A DNA stretch of 64,000 nt from Guillardia theta CCMP2712 (GCF_000315625.1 NW_005434638.1:189300-253299), one strand, 5' to 3'; counted from the first letter of the stretch, positions 32,415 through 46,900 are shown. Program-made: numbers and translations. Notes: generated by a model from the letters alone, not told the origin.

Positions 32415-33688
32415 CCTGTTGGACAAAAACAATATCAGAGACGATTCACGTTTCACGACATGCTGCAAGACGACATGCATTCATCTCTGCGTCTCTTTGT
32501 TATCCATCCTTATCAACTACCCAGAAGCATGGAGCTCCCAATTGTGTCCTCGCTGTCACAATTGATCCCATTCCTCCCTGTATAGTCAACACGATGTACC
32601 TCTTACAGTCATCAAGCATTGTTATCATTGTGATCATCAGCTCATATGCTATACTTTCTCCTCTCCTCTCCTCCCTTGCTCTCATTTTCCCTGTTCCTTG
32701 TTCGTCTCGAAGTTTCGCTCCATCAAAAATTGCGCGTGTTGAGGCCGATTCCCCAATCTACAACCCCCTACCCCTTCTTATTTATCTACACCCCATCCAT
32801 ACCATCACCCACCTCGTATTTTAGATTCGCACCCGGTATCAATCCATAGAATTTACCCCACATGAGAATGAAAATTCTCGTTCAATGCTCCCTGTACCCC
32901 TATTTTTCACACACCCTACCCATCGACAACATTACAGATGTCACCCCCACCCCTAATTTTCCCTCTACGACTTCCCTGCAATATAATTATTATATAGACA
33001 ACCCCTCCTTTTCCCCGGATCTCTCACCCCTCCAATCATTTCCACAAAATGAAGTACCCCTCGTCCTCTATCTCTCAATCACCTGCCAGGAGTGCTCTGA
33101 TGAATCAATACCCCTCCATTTGACTTGTAAATTACCGGTAGTGATCATGATGAAGTGACCCATACTACCCGTACTAGAGAAGCACCCCTAGTAACATCTG
33201 TGTAAAGCATGCCGGGGGTGGTCCCATCGTGTTTGTCGGGTCCGATTGACGAAAAACCGGTCGCTGCAATGCAGAGAGGGAGAGGGAGAGGGGGAGGGGG
33301 AGGGGGGGGGGGAGGGAAGAAGGGAGAGGGAGAAGGAGAGACAGAGGAAGAGACAGAGGAAGAGGGAAGCAGGGAGAAGGGTAGGGAGAGACAGAGGGAG
33401 AACGAGAGAGAGAGACAGAGAGAGAGAGAGAGGAAGAGGGAGAGGGAGAGATAGAATGCGGAGGAGGGAGGGAGGGAGGGAGGGAGGGAGGGAGGGAGAA
33501 GGCCATAGACAGTGTGGTGTGGTGGGGTGGGAAGCGGATGGAGATGAAAGAATGGCTAAAAATAAGCAAGTGGAGAAGAGAAGGGATGGGCAGGAGTAAG
33601 AGTTTAGGGTTTAGGGTTGTATTTTAAAGAATTCAATCAAGTATGGGATTGTTCATCAAGTAGATCTACAACGATAAAAAGTTGTTCT
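32415..33688. other. Intergenic region between the giant TIG gene 3' end and aspartokinase 5' end
   Basis: About 1.27 kb. 32560-33170 is C/T- and A-rich without an open frame of interest. 33270-33500 is a GA low-complexity block. Two TTTAGGG units sit at 33603-33616. It should contain the aspartokinase promoter. No gene seen. Confidence 0.5.
33270..33500 (+). repeat. Purine-rich (GA/GGGA) low-complexity block
   Basis: Almost pure G/A over 230 bp, made of GAGAGG, GAGA and GGGA repeats with an eight-fold GGGA run at 33463-33496. It produces spurious Arg/Glu-rich and Ser/Leu/Pro-rich frames. Confidence 0.95.
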
Positions 33689-34930
33689 TTACCGAATATC
33701 TCTTGTGTAGATCGAAACTTCTTGAATCAAGACCCCTAGACCTGTGATGACTTGTCAGAAGGAGAACGACAAGCACACAAAACTCTCACCGATGAGGTTG
33801 TCGCAAACACCAGTGGTGTAACATCGCTGAAAAGAGCTTTTCACAATCTGCAGAAGGAGATTGAGAGCAACTCACCTCTGTCGTAGAAGCGGAAACAAAG
33901 GTGTTTCCATCCTCGAAATGTCCGAAGCAGAGATTTCCTCCTTTTCCAGTAAAGAGCCTGATAGCAAACATTACGCCACCTTCACTACCTGGTTACAAAC
34001 AGTACCGCTCACAGTCGTCTGCAGTCCCAGGATCCCCTGAAGGAAAGTTGAAAGCGTTGGTGTCGATGTAATCTGAGAGGAGAAGTCAATGAACTTGTGT
34101 ACAGACTCGAGCGTCACCGTAGGACTTCAAATAGCTCCAGGTGGATGCGCAAGAAGCGTAATCAGCTTGATAGCATGCCGCAATCCCTTGCTGCGTGCCT
34201 GTCGCGATTCCCTGCGAAATCTTTCAGCACAGCAAACTTGAGCTCCAACTCCTCCCACCTGTCCAGGAAGTGTATCCTGGTACTCAGTGGTAGATCGCAA
34301 GTATAGTCTATAATCGACGGGGATGTTTGTGTTGGCAAGGTAGTTGCCGAAGATGAGATATTCTTTCATGCGACTGTAAATCCAGTAAGTTGCTCCCTGG
34401 GAAGCTGAAGTGAAAGCTGGGGAGCAGGTGAGCTGGACGAGCCCGCTGGTCGTCAGGGTACAGGCTGTGATGATAGAAATCTCCTGACCGACTTGTAGGG
34501 AGAAACCTGTGTAGTAGCCACTGACCTTGACGAGCTCGAGAGCATCGAGGAGGTCCGTGAGAACAACAACTGATTGACTTACAAGGGTTCCGATCGTCCC
34601 TGTGTTGACGATCGCTCTCTTCCCTCCTATCAGATTGATGTTGGCGTCTGACAGCTTCCCATCTTGCACGTCGGTTGTCGCAATGGACCCGAAAGCATCG
34701 GTGGTTGCAGTGTATGCTTGCGTGGAATACTGCACGATCTTGGTCCAGCCGCCGGAATCTTGACTATTGAAACAGAGAACTTGAAACGCATTGCTTGTAT
34801 TTGCGTCCCCATCAGGATCAATCCAAAAGATTGCATCTAAACTTGTAGTGAAAGCAACCTGAATCGCCTTGCACCAGAGCCCGGCTGAGGTTTGTGTGCT
34901 CCCGTCGTTTGTGAATGAGAACGCTGCAGG
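33689..34930 (-). other. Fibrinogen/intelectin-like C-terminal domain of the giant protein
   Basis: After the last TIG repeat comes a stretch with DAIFWIDPDGD, AFQVLCFNSQDSGGWTKI and GKLSDANINLIGGKRA. This matches the start of fibrinogen-related and intelectin lectin domains (YWIDPDG, FQVYCDM, GGWT, KLSD..IN.I). Later exons seem to encode NAFNFPSGDPGTADDC, GGVMFAIRLFTGKGGNLCFG and a short end (LIQEVSIYTRDIR, then TAA at 33691-33689). Splicing in this last part is uncertain because several candidate introns are too short. Confidence 0.6.
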
Positions 34931-37900
34931 CAGTGAGTTGCTCTGATTGGCAACAGTGAGGGAGACAGAAACTTCAAGGGCGTTGCACTGAGAACAGCTC
35001 GTCAAAGAGTTCGCCCTGTAGGTGTTTGGAGGAAGGCTACAAGTGACTGAGTTGGATGTGACGTAAGTGGTGGCGGCACATGGAATCGAGTTGACTGTTG
35101 CTTCGATGTCTGCTCCTGATCCAAAGTTTGTCCCGTAGATCGTGAGCACCGTCCCTCCAGCGCTCGGCCCGTACTTGGGCATCGTAGCTGTGATGACTGT
35201 AAAAACAAATGTCAGGATGTGAAGAAAAATCATCATTCCAATGAACCTGGAGCTGAGTATGAGAATTTACACTCTGACAACCCACACGATGAGTAGACTC
35301 CGGTCTGACTCTCCACCTGCACGACGACCTGCAGCTGCTTGCCGGCACCGGCCGGGGTTGTCACTTTCATGACGATATGCGATATGTATGTAACGGTAGG
35401 ACAGTTGGTCGATCCGATCGTGACAGTCCTCACCGCCGATGACAAACCAAAGTTGCGACCATAGATCGTGACGTCGGTCCCGCCGCTGGTAGGAGCGGCG
35501 GAGTAGACGATAGAAGTGACAGCAGGTGGGTCATAGCTGAAGGATGTTGCCAATGTCATGGTACGTGAAGCGATGTTGATCGAGACGGAGAGGTCCTTCC
35601 CTTGCCCGTCGGGAGGCACCGCAAGCACCTGAGAGTCGGACGTCCATCGTTGCTGAACAGCTTTGGTGCTCCCGAATCGAATGGAGGCCGACGGGTCGGT
35701 GGACCCGAAGTTGACACCTCTTAGAGTGATGCTTCCAGCTGTCGAGCCCGTGGTTGGCGCCCGTGCTGGGTTGAGAGATGTGAGGTACTGCAGATCGTAA
35801 GTGAAGTAGGTGTTGGCCACATTGTACTGTCCTTGAATCGACAGGTAAACACTCTTATCACCGCCTATGTTGAGCGGAGACTTACAAATCAGCGACGAGT
35901 CAGAAGTCCAGGAAGTTGACAGGCAGTTGTAAGTATCGATCTTTGCCTTCCCCGTGGAATCATAGATGCCGAAATGACTGCCGAAGATGGTGATGGACTT
36001 GGAGGTGGCAGCGGGTGCATTGCGAGGAGTCGCGTCTGTGATGACGGGGGCGTAGTAAGAGAAGAGGTTCTTGGTTACCCCCCTCAGGTTCAAGACTTGA
36101 ACGGCGACGGTCAGAGAAGCTCCCAGGCCTGGAAGAGACTTGCAGCCGAGACTCGAATCAGACGTGTAGGATGTGGAGATGCAGTTGCTATCTCCGATGG
36201 TAACCACCTGGCTTGCTTCTTCCAGACCAAAGTTGGCTCCATAAACAGTGACATTGGTGGGAATGGTTGTTGAGCCATAGTTAGGTACCATCTGAGTAGC
36301 AGCAGGTGAATCGTAAGTGAAGGTTCTTGACTGTGCAGAGGCTTGTTGCGCTACTGTGATGCCAACTGGCTTGTCCGAGCCCGTTCCCGCCGGGATTGCG
36401 CATGAAACCTTCACGTGCTCCAAGACTGAAACGACGTTGGTGCAGATTTTTTGCGCTATCGTCACGTTTGTCACGGTCACAGCGTTTGCTGGACCGAAGT
36501 TCAGTCCTGTCAAGGTTATCGTTGTGCCTCCTTTTGTGGGAGCATTCCAAGGACTCAACGAGTTCAATACTGGAGCATCATAGTTGACGTAAGTCGACGA
36601 CGCCCCATCCTCCCCAGCAAACACGCCTTGGATGTAGTTCTGCAGGCCGACGCCTGCAGGCAACACCAAGTTGAGTGACGTGGCAGAGAGAACGGTGACA
36701 GTTGGTGCCGTCGTGCTGCCGATGGTTAGAACGGCTGGTTGAACTAGATTCTTGCCCAGCAGAGTAATGGTAGTGGACCCTGAAGTCGGCCCATTGCTGG
36801 TCGTTGGCGACGTGAGAGAAGGAATATCGTAGGACCAGACTTGAGTCAGCGAGCCTGATATGCTAGATGTACCAGGTATCGTCACTTTCACTGTCAACTT
36901 CGTGTTCTTCCCTGCCTTGGTCTGACTTCTCATGGAAGAATCCGACGTCCAGATGTTCACTGCTCCTGTAGTGGAGCCAACGGCTGCAACTGGACTGAAG
37001 TCGAGGGGACCAAAGTAGCGGCCGAGGATGGTGATGTATGTGCCGCCTACAACCGGGCCATTGAGGGGATAGACGGAGGATATCACGGGAGTAAAGTATG
37101 CAAAGGACACAGCGTCAGACGAGGTTTGCCCTGCTACTTGAACGTAGACCTGCTGTGAACCCGCACCCACCGGTGTCTCACAAGTTACACTTGTGTCTGA
37201 GAAGAAGTAGGACGATTTGCAGACTAACGTCCCGATCTTGTTCTGCAGCGAATATTCTTGAGTCCCAAAATTAGAGCCCGTTATGGTGGTGTTGGTTCCT
37301 CCAAAAGTGTCTCCAGAGCTCGGGGATATACTCACTACCTTCGGGGCCTTGTAAGAGAAAGAGTTCGGTCTACTCCCCGACTGTCCACGGTTTACAACTT
37401 TCACAGTGAGGGCATAGCCGGCGCCCTCAGCAACAGAACATTCTATGGACGAGTCTGACAGCCAGTTGACTGAACGACAACTGGTCTGTCCTATCGTGAC
37501 GTCTGGTGTGGGGTCGATTACCCCGAAGTTGTTCCCTTGAATCGTGATCGTGTCATTCCCCACTGTCCTGCCGTAATTGAGAAATACTGAGAGGACTACC
37601 GGGGCCTTGTATGAGAATTGGCCGATCCCGATGCCGTACTGCTCGTCTATGCCGACAGTGACGTTGAGATTGGTGCCAGAGCCCGGAGGGACTACACACA
37701 GTAAAGTTGTGTGCGGGTCACTGCCAGCATAGACTGAGGTACATTCACCCGGATATTTGGACGAGTCCTCTATAGAGACCGTGACTGGTCCACCGAGAGG
37801 AGGGAGCCCGGGTCCGAAGTCCGACCCAGTGATTGTGATAGTGCTTCCACCAGCACTGTCCCCGTAGTTGCGAAGTACAGTCGAGACTTTGGGAGCATCG

Positions 37901-40900
37901 TAGCTGAATAAGGGCTCGTAGGCATTCACGTCCGTTTCCTGGAGCGCTACAGTGATAGATAGAGATTTGTCTTTGCCGGCACCAGGTGGAACCCGTAAAA
38001 GCAGTTCAGAGTACGTCGGAATCCCTAAGACAGTGCCAACGTAATCGTTGACAAGTGTGTAATTGGGGTTGGAGTGGCCTGAGAGAATGCTGGCCGCAAC
38101 TCTGGTATCGAATCCGTCTCCCAGATTTTGTCCATGAACGGTGATGTTGATACCGCCTGTTGTTGCTGAATTTTGTCTGGAGATTGAACTAACTGAAGGT
38201 ATGTCGTATGAAAAGATTGACGAGATTGTTGCAACTTGATTCAAGATGGTGACGACCATGCTTTGCAGGCTTCCGACTCCACGGGAAATGTACAGGGAAA
38301 GTGAAGAGTCGGATATGTACGAGGACTGTGAGGATTTGGAGGAGCCCAGCTCAGACGCAGTCGATATGTTTGCGCTAGCATGATCAAAGGTGCTGAATCC
38401 GCTCCCGAATATTGTGAATGAAAGATTTCCCGTGGTTGGATAATTTCCTCTCGATATGGACGACAGCGAAGGTGCGTCGTACGACAGGAAACCTAAACCA
38501 ACTCCTTGTTGACCGGAGACATAAACTCTGATCGTAGTGTCCTTTCCTACTCCCTCAGGTGATTGGCAAGTCAGCTGGGTATCAGACACAAACGTCGTCT
38601 GGTAGCATTCCCTGCCATTGATGGTGACGAGTTGATCTTGAGCTGAATTTCCGAATTCTCCACCGAAGATGGTGACGTTGACGTGACCAGTAGTGGGAAT
38701 GTTGTGAGGAAAGGTACCTTGGATTGACGGGATGTTGAAGGTGAAAGCTGAGCTCAAAGTTCCCACCTGAACTCCTGACGTCATGACGACGTCTTTACCT
38801 GTCAGACACAAGTTAGGGCACCATGGAAAGGATGCGCATGCAATGACCTGTTCCCGATCCTCCGGGGATCTTGCAAGAGATACTTAGCAGGTCAATCCAT
38901 CTTGAAGCAAAGCAGTCGGTTCCCCCTACTCGCATTGTTTGTGAGTAGTCATGGTTTCCAAAGCTTGTCCCAAAGAGCGTCATCGACGTGCTTCCCAGTG
39001 CAGGAGCATTCACAATAGTCAAAGAAGAGAGGAGAGGATGAGTGTACGTAAAGGACAAGGTCAGATCTGAAACTCTCTCTTCAATTGTCAATTTGACATT
39101 CAGACTTTGAGATATTCCGCTTGAAACTTTGCCAAGGACAGATGAGTCGCTTTCCCAACGTGTAAGCTCGCACACAGTGTATTCAATCGCCGCTGATAGG
39201 GACACAGCGTAAGCAACAAACTTTGATCCGAATATGGTAAGATAGTCTCTACCCTCAGCCTTGATGGTTCGATTTTGAATCAAATTCAAGGTAGAAGCGT
39301 CGTATGAGATCAATTCAGATGTTGTGGTAGCAGATTGACTTGTTGTCAAGGATATGGCCTTATTCGATCCGCTTCCTGCACTAGCTTGACACAGCACGGA
39401 AGTAACGGAGACCCAAGAAGAAAGCTCTGCCTGAGTTCCCGAGATTCGAACCTTCAGACTGACGTGAGATTTCCCTCCATCAAGGTAGATGGTAAGAGTT
39501 TTATTCGACGACCCCAAACTGCTCCAGGTATTTCCAGGAGACACTTCACTGATGACTGGAGGCTCAAATGATAACACGCTCGTCAGGGTTGCCACCCCCG
39601 ACGCTGAAACGATGACTCTTTGACTCTGTCCAGCTCCCAGTACGGCTCTACAGAACAAGGAGGAATCAGATTCCCACAAGGTCTCCTCGCAAGAAGTGCT
39701 GCCAGCACGCATGCCGGCGGAGACATGGTTTGATTCAACAGTGGTCACAGCCTGTAAAGCTTGATAAGTATTGTTCCACAGGATCTGTACGAGAGCAGTT
39801 GCGTCAAACGAGAACACGTTGGTCAAGCTCCCTACGACAGTTGCTGTCGTAACGAGGAACGGAAGCGATGACCTTTCTCCACTGCTCACCTTGACTTGGA
39901 TAGAATATGTGGAAAGCCATTGTGTCGCTTCAGCGGGAGTGTACGCAATTGTAAACGCAAGTGTGTATGCATGAAGGTCCGTCGTAGTCAATACAACCGC
40001 AATATTTGTTTTTCCAAGATTCGGCTGAGTTTGATTCACAAACAACAAGGTCCGCAGATCGTCATGAGTCAAAGCTTGCGTCATTGTGTCGAAAGCGTTT
40101 TGGATGCTCAAAACAAGGAGCGAGCTTCTTGCAACTGTAACAGATGGAGTGCATACAATGCTTGTGTATGATTTCCATATTGTGCTTTCTGAGACAGAAA
40201 ATCCTACACGGAGGGAGGAAGTAGGATTATACCTGATCATGTCACTTCCAGACACTGTTAGCACGGCGGATGTCAAAGAGTCTTGCCTGATGTTACTTGT
40301 CGAGACAGAGGAAAGCCTTGCTGTATCGTAAGTCAAAGGCAATTGTGCTGTGGTCCGAATTCCGACCAAAGTCAATCCTATTGTAGCATCCACTGACTCC
40401 CCGGAGCCCGATGGTACTCCGCATATGATCGCCGACTCTGACATCCAGTCCGTCGATTCGCATCCTGTGTACCCCAGCCTCGCCCGCCCGCTCCAGTCTG
40501 CCAGCCCTACGTCCAACCCCACCAGAAAGCTCAGCCCCGACCCGAGCAGCTCTCCGTACACATACGTCGCTACAGAGCCGCTCGTTGGGTAGTTCGAGAT
40601 GTTGATCCCAGTCACCACCGGCTCGAAGTAGGTGTAGGTGCGGCTAAGACTGCCCTCTCTGTTGGACATCGTCACGACCACGCCTGACGAGCTCCGGAAG
40701 GAGAGGCCGTTCTCATTGCCAGCCACCTTGCATGATAGGCTGCTCTCCGAGCTCCACGCGCTGGACTCGCAAGGGAGTCCGCCAAGCCGGGCGCTCACGG
40801 AGGTATCGAGGACCCCGACGTTGGACCCGTAGATAGTCAGGAGGTTACAACTGGTACATCCTGTGAGTTTACTGACGTCTCGAACTGAAACGACATCATA

Positions 40901-43900
40901 AGTGAGAACTGATAGTAAGGTTCCCTTTCGCAGTCCTACTGTTACTGAAGCATCCACTGACTCCCCGGAGCCCGATGGTACTCCGCATATGATCGCCGTC
41001 TCTGACATCCAGTCCGTCGATTCGCATCCTGTGTACCCCAGCCTCGCCCGTCCGCTCCAGTCTGCCAGCCCTACGTCCAACCCCACCAGAAAGCTCAGCC
41101 CCGACCCGAGCAGCTCTCCGTACACATACGTCGCTACAGAGCCGCTCGTTGGGTAGTTCGAGACGTTGATCCCAGTCACCACCGGCTCGAAGTAGGTGTA
41201 GGTGCGGCTAAGACTGCCCTCTCTGTTGGACATCGTCACGACCACGCCTGACGAGCTCCGGAAGGAGAGGCCGTTCTCATTGCCAGCCACCTTGCATGAT
41301 AGGCTGCTCTCCGAGCTCCACGCGCTGGACTCGCAAGGGAGTCCGCCAAGCCGGGCGCTCACGGAGGTATCGAGGACCCCGACGTTGGACCCGTAGATAG
41401 TCAGGAGGTTACAACTGGTACATCCTGTGAGTTGCGAGATTGACGATACTTGAACTTTATCAAAAGTGAAGACTTGTGACAGGGTCCCCTCGGATAAACC
41501 TGATTGCGTGACAACGACTTTGCCTTGAGCTGGTCCTGTACGCCAGCCTGAAGAAAGAGCAATGGATATCTCAGTGTCAGCTAACCATTGAGTGGCTTCA
41601 GCAGAGGTCTGAAAGAATCTGAATTGAATGGACGTGTCAGATCGCGCAAAATTTTGACCTTCAATAAACAAAGTTCCGACTGATTGGAAGTAGCCCAAAT
41701 TAGTGGAAGGCACTTGGCAACTACAATTTGCAGTGCAATTGTTGTCGCAATTTTGTGTCAAAGAATTGATGATTGCAGAATCGAATGAAATGATCTCAGA
41801 GGTGGTTGCTGGCAAAACAACGGATGTTAATACAACCGCCCAAGAAGTTCCAGATCCGGCAACAGATCTGAGCTTCATCCCTGTCTCAGAAAACCACTCA
41901 GAGGATTCTGCTTGCGAGCCACCCAAAGAGGCTGATAAAGAGAAGGAAGCTTTCGCAAAGTTAGTACCGATCACAGTGACAGAAGTATCGGTGGGGTAGT
42001 GCAAGTTGTGAGGACGAGTACTCAACACCGAAGGGTCATCAAATGTCAACGACGTGAGGACGGTGTAAACAGTTTGAGCTATTGTAACTCTCGCGTAGAG
42101 GTCTTGCTCGATGCCGTCGCTGACCTTGCAGAAGATGATTGAATCGGAGATCCAGGCAGACAGCTCGCATACTGTGTATCCGATACTTGACATTGGAGAA
42201 GTATCATACACCTTGAGGTTTGCACCTCTAATCTGTGCTATGATGGAACCAGTTGTAGGATAATTCTTCGGGTTGACATCCAACAAAATTAGGTCATCAT
42301 ATGAGAATGACAGTGACAAGGTTGATACACGTATGCCCTGAGTCACAATCATGGCCTGATCAAAACTCGTTCCTGGTGGCGCATAGCAAAGGACGGCAGT
42401 GTCAGACAACCACTTGGTTCCTTCGCAACTAGTTCCTCCTATTCTTGTTTCTGGCGTTTGATCTTGATTACCGTAGTTGGACCCCGGCACACTGACAACA
42501 TAGCCCCCAGAAGAACCTCCATTCGGTGGGAAGAGACTAGAAATGCTCTGAACATCATAGCTGAAGCTCTCTGTGACTGTTGCGACGTCTGAAGCATTTC
42601 TACTCGCGTCCATACCAGCCGAGACTATCACGCGATGCTGGAAGGAGGAGCCGGATGAACTTCGGATCCAAAGAGCAACATCAGACTGCCACATGGTGGC
42701 CTCAGGACAAGTCTCCAGGGCAGTTGCCACCGTGAAATCTCGTAACCCAAACCCAGCTCCCATTATGTAGAGAACAATCGAAGAGGTGGCGGGAAAGTTG
42801 GAGACGGTCACATGGCTTGCTGTTGGTGCATCGTAAGACAAAGAAAACGCTCTTGTGCTCTTCGTCGTAGCAAGTGAAACTGTCAAGTCGAGTCCAGCAG
42901 ACAGTCCGTGTGGGACAGTAGCAGTCATTGAAGTGTCCGACAACCATCTTGTCTCCTCCGCTGCGCTGCCTCCGACTCTAGCCTTCATTGTGAAGTCAGA
43001 AATCCCAATGTCAATGCCAAGGAAGAAAGCGAACCCGCGCCCAAAGAGACTGCCAGTCACAGAGATGATCGTAGAGCCAGTCGTGGGAGCATTTTGAGGT
43101 GTCACGGTGCTGACAGGAACGTTCATGTACTGGAGAACTGAAGACATAGAGCCTACTAGGGATGACACTGTCAGAACAGATGCCGAGCCTGCTGCACCCA
43201 CATATTTGCTAGAGTTCAGATCGATTTTGCCGTGGACTTCCGTTGTTGATACCCAGATGGTGTAATCTAGGTGCATGCCCGAAAGCTTCCCGACGGGTGT
43301 TGTGTCGACGCTTCCGAAGTTGAGCCCCGCCAAGGTCAACTGCCCGCACAGGACGCATTCAGTTCCGAAGATAATACAGCTGACTGAAGGGGCATCGAAA
43401 GTCAGAGACTCTGTGAGAGAAGCTTGTACGCTCTGCGATGTCACCACTAGCACCCTGGTGGATTGCAAACCCGTGCCGAATTTGCCCAGCACTGCAGTGT
43501 CAGATATCCACGAGGATACTTCACAGGAGCTTCCTCCTACTCTTGCAGTTGAGCTCAAGTCCGCGAGAAAGAAGTTGGATCCCGAGGTTGTGAAGTGCAA
43601 GTCCTGGAGGTCATCAAGTTTGGGGGCATTTGAGGAGGCTACGGAGGAGAAAGTTTGATAGTCGTACGTCAAGAACGAAGTCAGAGTCTCACAGCATGTT
43701 GAAGAATGCAAGAGCGTTATAGAGACATCCAGTTCTTGACCCCATCCACTGGAAGATTGACACTGAAGAGACGTATCACTGAACCAAATGCTTGCTTCAC
43801 ATACCGTGAAGCCAACTGCCACCCTCAAGCAGTAATCATATATCCCAAAGTTCAATCCCGTGATATCAATAGATACAGACCCAGTCGAAGCGAGATTTCT

Positions 43901-46900
43901 GACGTTGCCTATCTGAAAGGAAAGAAGATCGTAAGAGAAAACGTTCGAGAGCGTCGACGCTGCTTGTAGATTTGTGATCACAATCGATCTGCTTCCTTGT
44001 GCAAAGAGAATATCCCCAGCAGGAACATTGCAAAAGATGCTAGTTTGTGAGCTCCATTCTGTCGATAGGCATTCAGCTTTAGCGTCAGCAATTTGCAGGT
44101 CAGCCCGGGGCGAGAAGCTGTTGGAGCCGAAGTGAGAGCCAGATACCTCGATGACAACGCTGCTGACAAGGGGAGCATTCCCTGCAGAGGAGCTGATCTC
44201 TCCAGCGTCAAAGGTGAAAGCTTCCGACAAGCTCGAGACAAACGTCCCCTGAGTGATAAGCGCCTTCTGAGACCCCGACGTTCCAGAGATTGACATCACC
44301 ACCAAGGAAGTCTCCGAGACCCATTCCGTACTTTCACATGCTGTCATGCCCAGTCTTGACGACTGGCTGGGATCGTCACGAGTTGTCAAGGCGCCGGTGA
44401 TGAGGATCAAGTTGTGACCTGTGGACGGGACATTCTGATAGTTCAATTCTGTAATACTCAACCCATCAAAACTCACCGAGCTGGACAAAGTTCCTTCGAA
44501 CTGAAGGGCGACAGTTGCCCTGACTGCGAGCGATCGAACGTTGTCTATGATTGCTTTGGAGACAACTGTAGAATCGGAACCCCACTGGGTGGCCTCGCAG
44601 GAAGAGCCTCCCACACGCCCTTTCATGGAATAGTCTGCTGTTGCGAAGTTGGAACCTAACAAGGAAATCTCAAGTATCCAAGAGCCATAATTAGCAGCAG
44701 ATACAGTTGAAGATTGTGGAGGATAATATGAAAAATAGTTGGCTAAAGGTTGGTCATATCCGAGGATCGTCAGTTGTACCTCCAAGTTCTTGCCCACCCC
44801 TGGAGGCAACAAAGCAAGAGCGCTTGTGTCCGAGACATAGAGAGTGGCTTCCGACGCCGAGTATCCAAAGTGCGAATCTGCTGGTCGTTCGATGATGTCG
44901 AAATTTGCGCCAACTATAGTCAAGTTGACACCTCCAGTGGTCGGGCCTGCATCAGGAGTGACGAATTCTGTCTTAGGAGCATCGTAGCAGAACGTGAAGG
45001 TTGGCCAGCAGTAACTATCCACACACGATGAGCAAGTTCCGTCGTAGCAATCCGAATCTGCTGAGCAGGAGACATTGCTGTTGTCCGAACAGACCAAGCC
45101 AGGGCCTGTGATAGTGCAGGGTGATCCGATTGCCAAGCAAGAACCGTTTCCATTCAGGTTGCAATTATCATCCGTGAAGCAAGGCAAACCATCATTCAAC
45201 CCACCGAAACATGTGGAACATTTGCGATTGACCTTTGAATACTGCTGCCCGACCTCAACATCAAGTGCATGGCCGGCACCAATACCTCTTGGACTCAGGC
45301 AAACCAGACTTGTCTCTGACGAATAAAGGACAGTAGAACAACTGCTATCTCCTATTCTTGCAGTAACTGTGTAGTCCGCAGAACCAAATCCCGTTCCAAT
45401 GATCGTCACATGCTGCAAACCAAGAATTGGACCGTTCTGCGGAAAGAAGGACTGCATTGTCGGTTCATCATAACTCAACGAATACGTAACGGTTGATTGT
45501 GATTGAACAATAGACACCAAAGCTTCCTGACTTTTTCTAATTCCACTTCCCGGCTTGACCTCGATAGCAGTGTCTGAGATCCAATCAGTAAACTCCGACA
45601 CAGTCGATCCAGCTCTCGATGATGGAGTTGTACAAATAGTAGCAAAATTGATTCCGTGCATTGTACCCGTTAGGGTACCGTGTGTTGGAAAGTTTGTAAC
45701 TACAAGTGAAGAAACCGACGGACCATCGTAAGAGCCCAACTTTGAGAATGTCGATATGAAAGTCTCCTGAGTTATGATCAGAAGCAGTGTCCTTCCAATA
45801 CCCGGCGCATGTTTACATTCCAGGGAGGAAGTGTTCAACCAAACGGTGGATTCACAACCACTGTAGCCGAGTCGAAGCTTGGTGGTCAGCACCATAGCAG
45901 ACTGTTGGTCAATGATGACGCTAGAACTATGCTCGTGAAGTGGGAGGTTACTTGCAACAAAGTTCGAGTACGACGGATGATCGAATGTGAATATCTCAGA
46001 AGTAGAACTCAACTTGACGCTTGTTGTCAAAGTGACACCACACGAGCGCCTCGTTCCTTTGCTTGGGTTACAGCTTAGAGAAGACAAAGAGATCCAAAGA
46101 CTCTGTTCACAAGTGGTTTGTTGTATCTGTGCAGATGATGTAAAATATAATGTACTTGGGACTGCCATAGACAGAATTGTTTCAGATGGAGAATTGGTGT
46201 AAATTAGATTGGAAATTGCGTTAGCTGAGTATGAAATTGCTTCAGTAACAGTGCCGACAAGGTTAGCGCTGGTTATCGTCATTTTCATGCTGGAATGGTG
46301 GAAAGAATGTCCAGTACATGTCAAGGCTGTATCTGATATCCATGTGGTTGCTTCACACAACGTTTGCGATACAGCGCCTGAACTAGTGAATTGTATCGCT
46401 GAGAAATCTCCAAAGAAGGTGGATGTAAAGATTGCAAAGCTGGTATTCAATTGAACATTTCCATTAGATAAGCTCGAGATTGCAGGTGATTGATACGTCA
46501 AACCTTGCGTCAAAGTAACGACTCCAAGACTGCCCGTGAGCACGATATGCAAGCTGCCGCCCGCTCCGAATGAAGTCTTGCAAAGGATCGAATGGTCCGA
46601 GCTCCAATCTGACTGCTCACAACCAGTGAAACCACTACGCACTGCAGGTGAAAACCCGGCAGGGAGTGAATGGTTGAGCTGAGAAAGGAGAACGCTGAAA
46701 TTCGACTGCATTGGAAAAACGTTGCCAGTCATCAAGCTCACGTGGAATACATCATAGGAAAACAATTCAGAGGAAGTTTGTGTCGCGTCACCGATGCTAA
46801 CTCTGACAGTCAAAGAGGAACCTTTGCCTTGGGCAGCCCTCACGGTGATAGATGAAGTTGAATGCCAAGACGAGCTTTCGCAGGCAGTGTTGCCCAGAGA

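Noticed and set aside
33603-33618. Telomere-like TTTAGGG repeats
   Set aside because: Only two full units in mid-contig beside low-complexity DNA. Too few to call an interstitial telomere.
33689-34290. Apparent 22-24 nt introns that would give neat frame joins near the 3' end of the giant gene (and one in the ZIP gene)
   Set aside because: All secure introns here are about 44 bp or longer, and in the E4 gene a similar 24-nt candidate was replaced by a better 49-nt solution. I treat these as unresolved splicing rather than a new class of tiny introns.
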